Source: an uncultured Chthonomonas sp.
GTDB lineage: Bacteria; Armatimonadota; Chthonomonadetes; Chthonomonadales; CAJBBX01
DNA: 64,000 nucleotides
Reading direction: 5' to 3'
Assembly (NCBI GenBank): GCA_903951425.1
Contig: CAJBBX010000133.1
Location: forward strand, 23,965-87,964
Below, piece by piece: positions 62,620 to 64,000 of this stretch. Within the stretch, counting starts at the first letter, position 1, and each line of letters opens with the position of its first letter. The position numbers were made by a program, and so were the translations under genes. The notes beneath the pieces were generated by a model. That model was not told the DNA's origin and searched no databases. It saw only the letters and a list, made by a program, of their open reading frames with translations.

Positions 62620-63315
62620 ATGAGCAATCGAACGCAGGTCCGCGGCATCCTGTTCGGCCTCGCTGTCGCGCTGGCCTTGGTTGCCGCGCCGCCGGCCGAT
62701 GCCGCGCCGAGGAAGGGGCCCCACAAGATGGTCTTCATATTCCTGGAGCTGGACCAGGGCTCGGGCGGCCGCGACCAGGCTACGCTGGAGCGGTGGCAGG
62801 CAGAGCATATCGGCAACTTCAAGAAGCGCCACGCCGAGGGCGTCCTCAAGCTCGCCGGGCCCTTGAGCGACCCTGACCGCAAGGCGCGCGGCATCGTGGT
62901 CCTGAATATCGCCTCGGCCGACGACGTGGCGCGTCACTTTGTCGAGGACCCCTACATCCAGCACCGCGTCATGAAGCCCGTGGCGATCGAGGGCGAGATG
63001 GCCGCCATGGCCCTCGGTACCCCCGAGGAGACCGGCATCGACCAGCACTCCATCGCCATCTTCACCGCCGCGCCCGGCAAGGAGAAGCGCAAGGCCGATC
63101 CCTCGGGTTACCTCAAGCTGCCTGTGGCCGACCGTCCCGCCGTGGCGTTCCGAGCCACGAAGCCGGGCGGCATCCGCCAAATCCTCATCTTCCGCGAGAA
63201 GGACCTCGACCAGGTCCGCGCCATCGTTGAGGCCGATCCCGCCGTGCAGCGCGGCGACCTGAAGGCGGCGGTCTGGAGCCAGTGGCTGGGCAAGGGCTCC
63301 CTGGCGGCGCCGTAG
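62620..63315 (+). CDS. Secreted protein with YCII-related domain
   Basis: A 231-residue protein with a signal peptide (RGILFGLAVALALVAAPPADA). The mature part starts with a YCII-like ferredoxin-fold domain (KMVFIFLELDQ, RHAEGVLKLAGPLSDPDRKA, SADDVARHFVEDPYIQ). A second, more diverged half-domain follows (IRQILIFREKDLDQVRAIVE, DLKAAVWSQWLG). YCII domains are found in small enzymes and stress proteins with poorly known chemistry; an exported one is less common. ATG 62620 is the only start before the signal peptide but has no clear ribosome site. Confidence 0.75.
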   Translation: MSNRTQVRGILFGLAVALALVAAPPADAAPRKGPHKMVFIFLELDQGSGGRDQATLERWQAEHIGNFKKRHAEGVLKLAGPLSDPDRKARGIVVLNIASADDVARHFVEDPYIQHRVMKPVAIEGEMAAMALGTPEETGIDQHSIAIFTAAPGKEKRKADPSGYLKLPVADRPAVAFRATKPGGIRQILIFREKDLDQVRAIVEADPAVQRGDLKAAVWSQWLGKGSLAAP

Positions 63316-63321
63316 GACCGG

Positions 63322-63966
63322 CTACCGCTCCCTGAGCGCCTCGGGGAGCGGCGTTCCGGGCGCCAGGTCCGAAGCAGGCTCCGGGGCGCCGAACTGCGTG
63401 CCGAGCGGCGCCACGCCCGCCCATATCGGTAGCGCCAGGTCGGCGGGGTCGTCGACCGCGGGGCCGGTGCGAAGCTTTGCGGAGGCCTCCTCGATGCGGA
63501 TCGCCACCACCGCCGTGGCGGCCAACTCGCGGGGGTTGGGCGGGCGCGCCTCGGCCCAGCGGCCCGGTATGAGGCGGTTGGTGATGGCCTCCAGGGCCGC
63601 CAGCTTCTCCTCGTCCTCCTTCACCCGCCAACCCGCCCCGAAGACCACCGCCGAGCGGTAGTTCACCGAGTGATGGAAGGCCGAGCGCGCCAACACAAGC
63701 CCGTCCAGCAGCGTGAAGCTGAGGCAGATCGGCTCGCCGGACGCGGCCCGCTCGATGAGGCGAGACCGCTGCGCCCCGTGGATGACGAGGGTGTCGCCCA
63801 GCCGCCCGTGCAGCGTGGGGATCACGGTGGGCTGGCCGTGGTCCACGAAACCGACGTGGCAGAGGGGCGCTTCGTCAATGATGCCGCAGATCGTTTCGCG
63901 GTCGTAGGCGGCCCTGCCGGGCAGGCGAGCCACGCGGCTCCGCTCTCCGGGTCCCATTACACTCAT
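63322..63966 (-). CDS. Pyridoxamine 5'-phosphate oxidase-family flavoprotein
   Basis: A 214-residue split-barrel flavin-binding protein. LPGRAAYDRETICGIIDEAP, LCHVGFVDHGQPTVIPT and GDTLVIHGAQRSRLI are typical of the Pyridox_ox_2/NimA-like branch, which binds FMN or F420 and reduces small molecules. The middle part FHHSVNYRSAVVFG and the C-terminal ELAATAVVAIRIEEASAKLR fit the same family. ATG 63966 has AAGGAG upstream. It is convergent with the YCII gene, six bases apart. Substrate unknown. Confidence 0.88.
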   Translation of the reverse strand: MSVMGPGERSRVARLPGRAAYDRETICGIIDEAPLCHVGFVDHGQPTVIPTLHGRLGDTLVIHGAQRSRLIERAASGEPICLSFTLLDGLVLARSAFHHSVNYRSAVVFGAGWRVKEDEEKLAALEAITNRLIPGRWAEARPPNPRELAATAVVAIRIEEASAKLRTGPAVDDPADLALPIWAGVAPLGTQFGAPEPASDLAPGTPLPEALRER

Positions 63967-64000
63967 TCGGCGGCTCCTTGGCGCCCGTTTGGGCGTCTAC

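Overview
The window is a 64 kb piece of a very GC-rich bacterial genome. It most resembles an Armatimonadota-type (or planctomycete-like) heterotroph. The main clues are two prepilin-like proteins with the [24 protein letters not shown] leader block broken across a conserved signal helix and a C-terminal H-x-x-G-x-N-x-x-F-V-D-G-H motif, SBBP-repeat surface proteins, sulfatases, Gfo/Idh/MocA oxidoreductases and many glycoside hydrolases without SusC/SusD. This assignment is an inference from gene content; no rRNA, tRNA or CRISPR array was seen.

Layout. 1-1.7 kb: a decayed SBBP-repeat protein gene. 2-8.2 kb: a glycyl radical enzyme, a GHL6/GH42-like glycosidase and a DEAD-box RNA helicase. 8.2-9.8 kb: a prepilin-like gene with two small membrane-anchored proteins that share a GYYxGP motif. 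9.9-11.1 kb: a GH5/GH39-like glycosidase. 11.2-19.1 kb: a defence island. One tight operon encodes HsdR, an HsdM-HsdS fusion split by a one-base frameshift, an AAA ATPase and a DUF4435/TOPRIM protein. The last two form a pair like AriA/AriB of PARIS. The island is bounded by two 178-bp direct repeats; the right copy is the 3' end of an intact gene and the left copy an orphan duplicate of it.

19.1-46.1 kb: mainly sugar and surface-polysaccharide metabolism: a GH127-like enzyme, a 2-hydroxyacid dehydrogenase, two Gfo/Idh/MocA enzymes, a ferredoxin-nitroreductase, a C26 glutamine amidotransferase, mannose-6-phosphate isomerase, NhaA, an intact SBBP protein, an ECF-like sigma factor with a long HEAT-like and DUF2087 tail, a sulfatase, GH30-, GH5- and GH43-like enzymes, an AGE-family epimerase, a dicarboxylate symporter and a C25-like peptidase. 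46.2-52.2 kb: a 1996-residue secreted protein with six 263-residue glycine-rich repeats. 52.5-56.7 kb: a sulfatase-fold enzyme with Thr at the nucleophile position, a second prepilin-like gene with a small membrane protein, and a GntR/LacI-type regulator. The regulator's likely operators can be read over its own promoter and over the prepilin promoter. 56.7-64 kb: mnmG, a six-hairpin glycosidase, a site-2 protease between two 150-bp direct repeats, a truncated sulfatase start, a YCII-domain protein and a PNPOx-family flavoprotein.

The strongest candidates for something new are the four-gene restriction/PARIS-like operon with its flanking gene-end duplication, and the GntR-type repressor with a direct-repeat operator controlling a prepilin-like gene.
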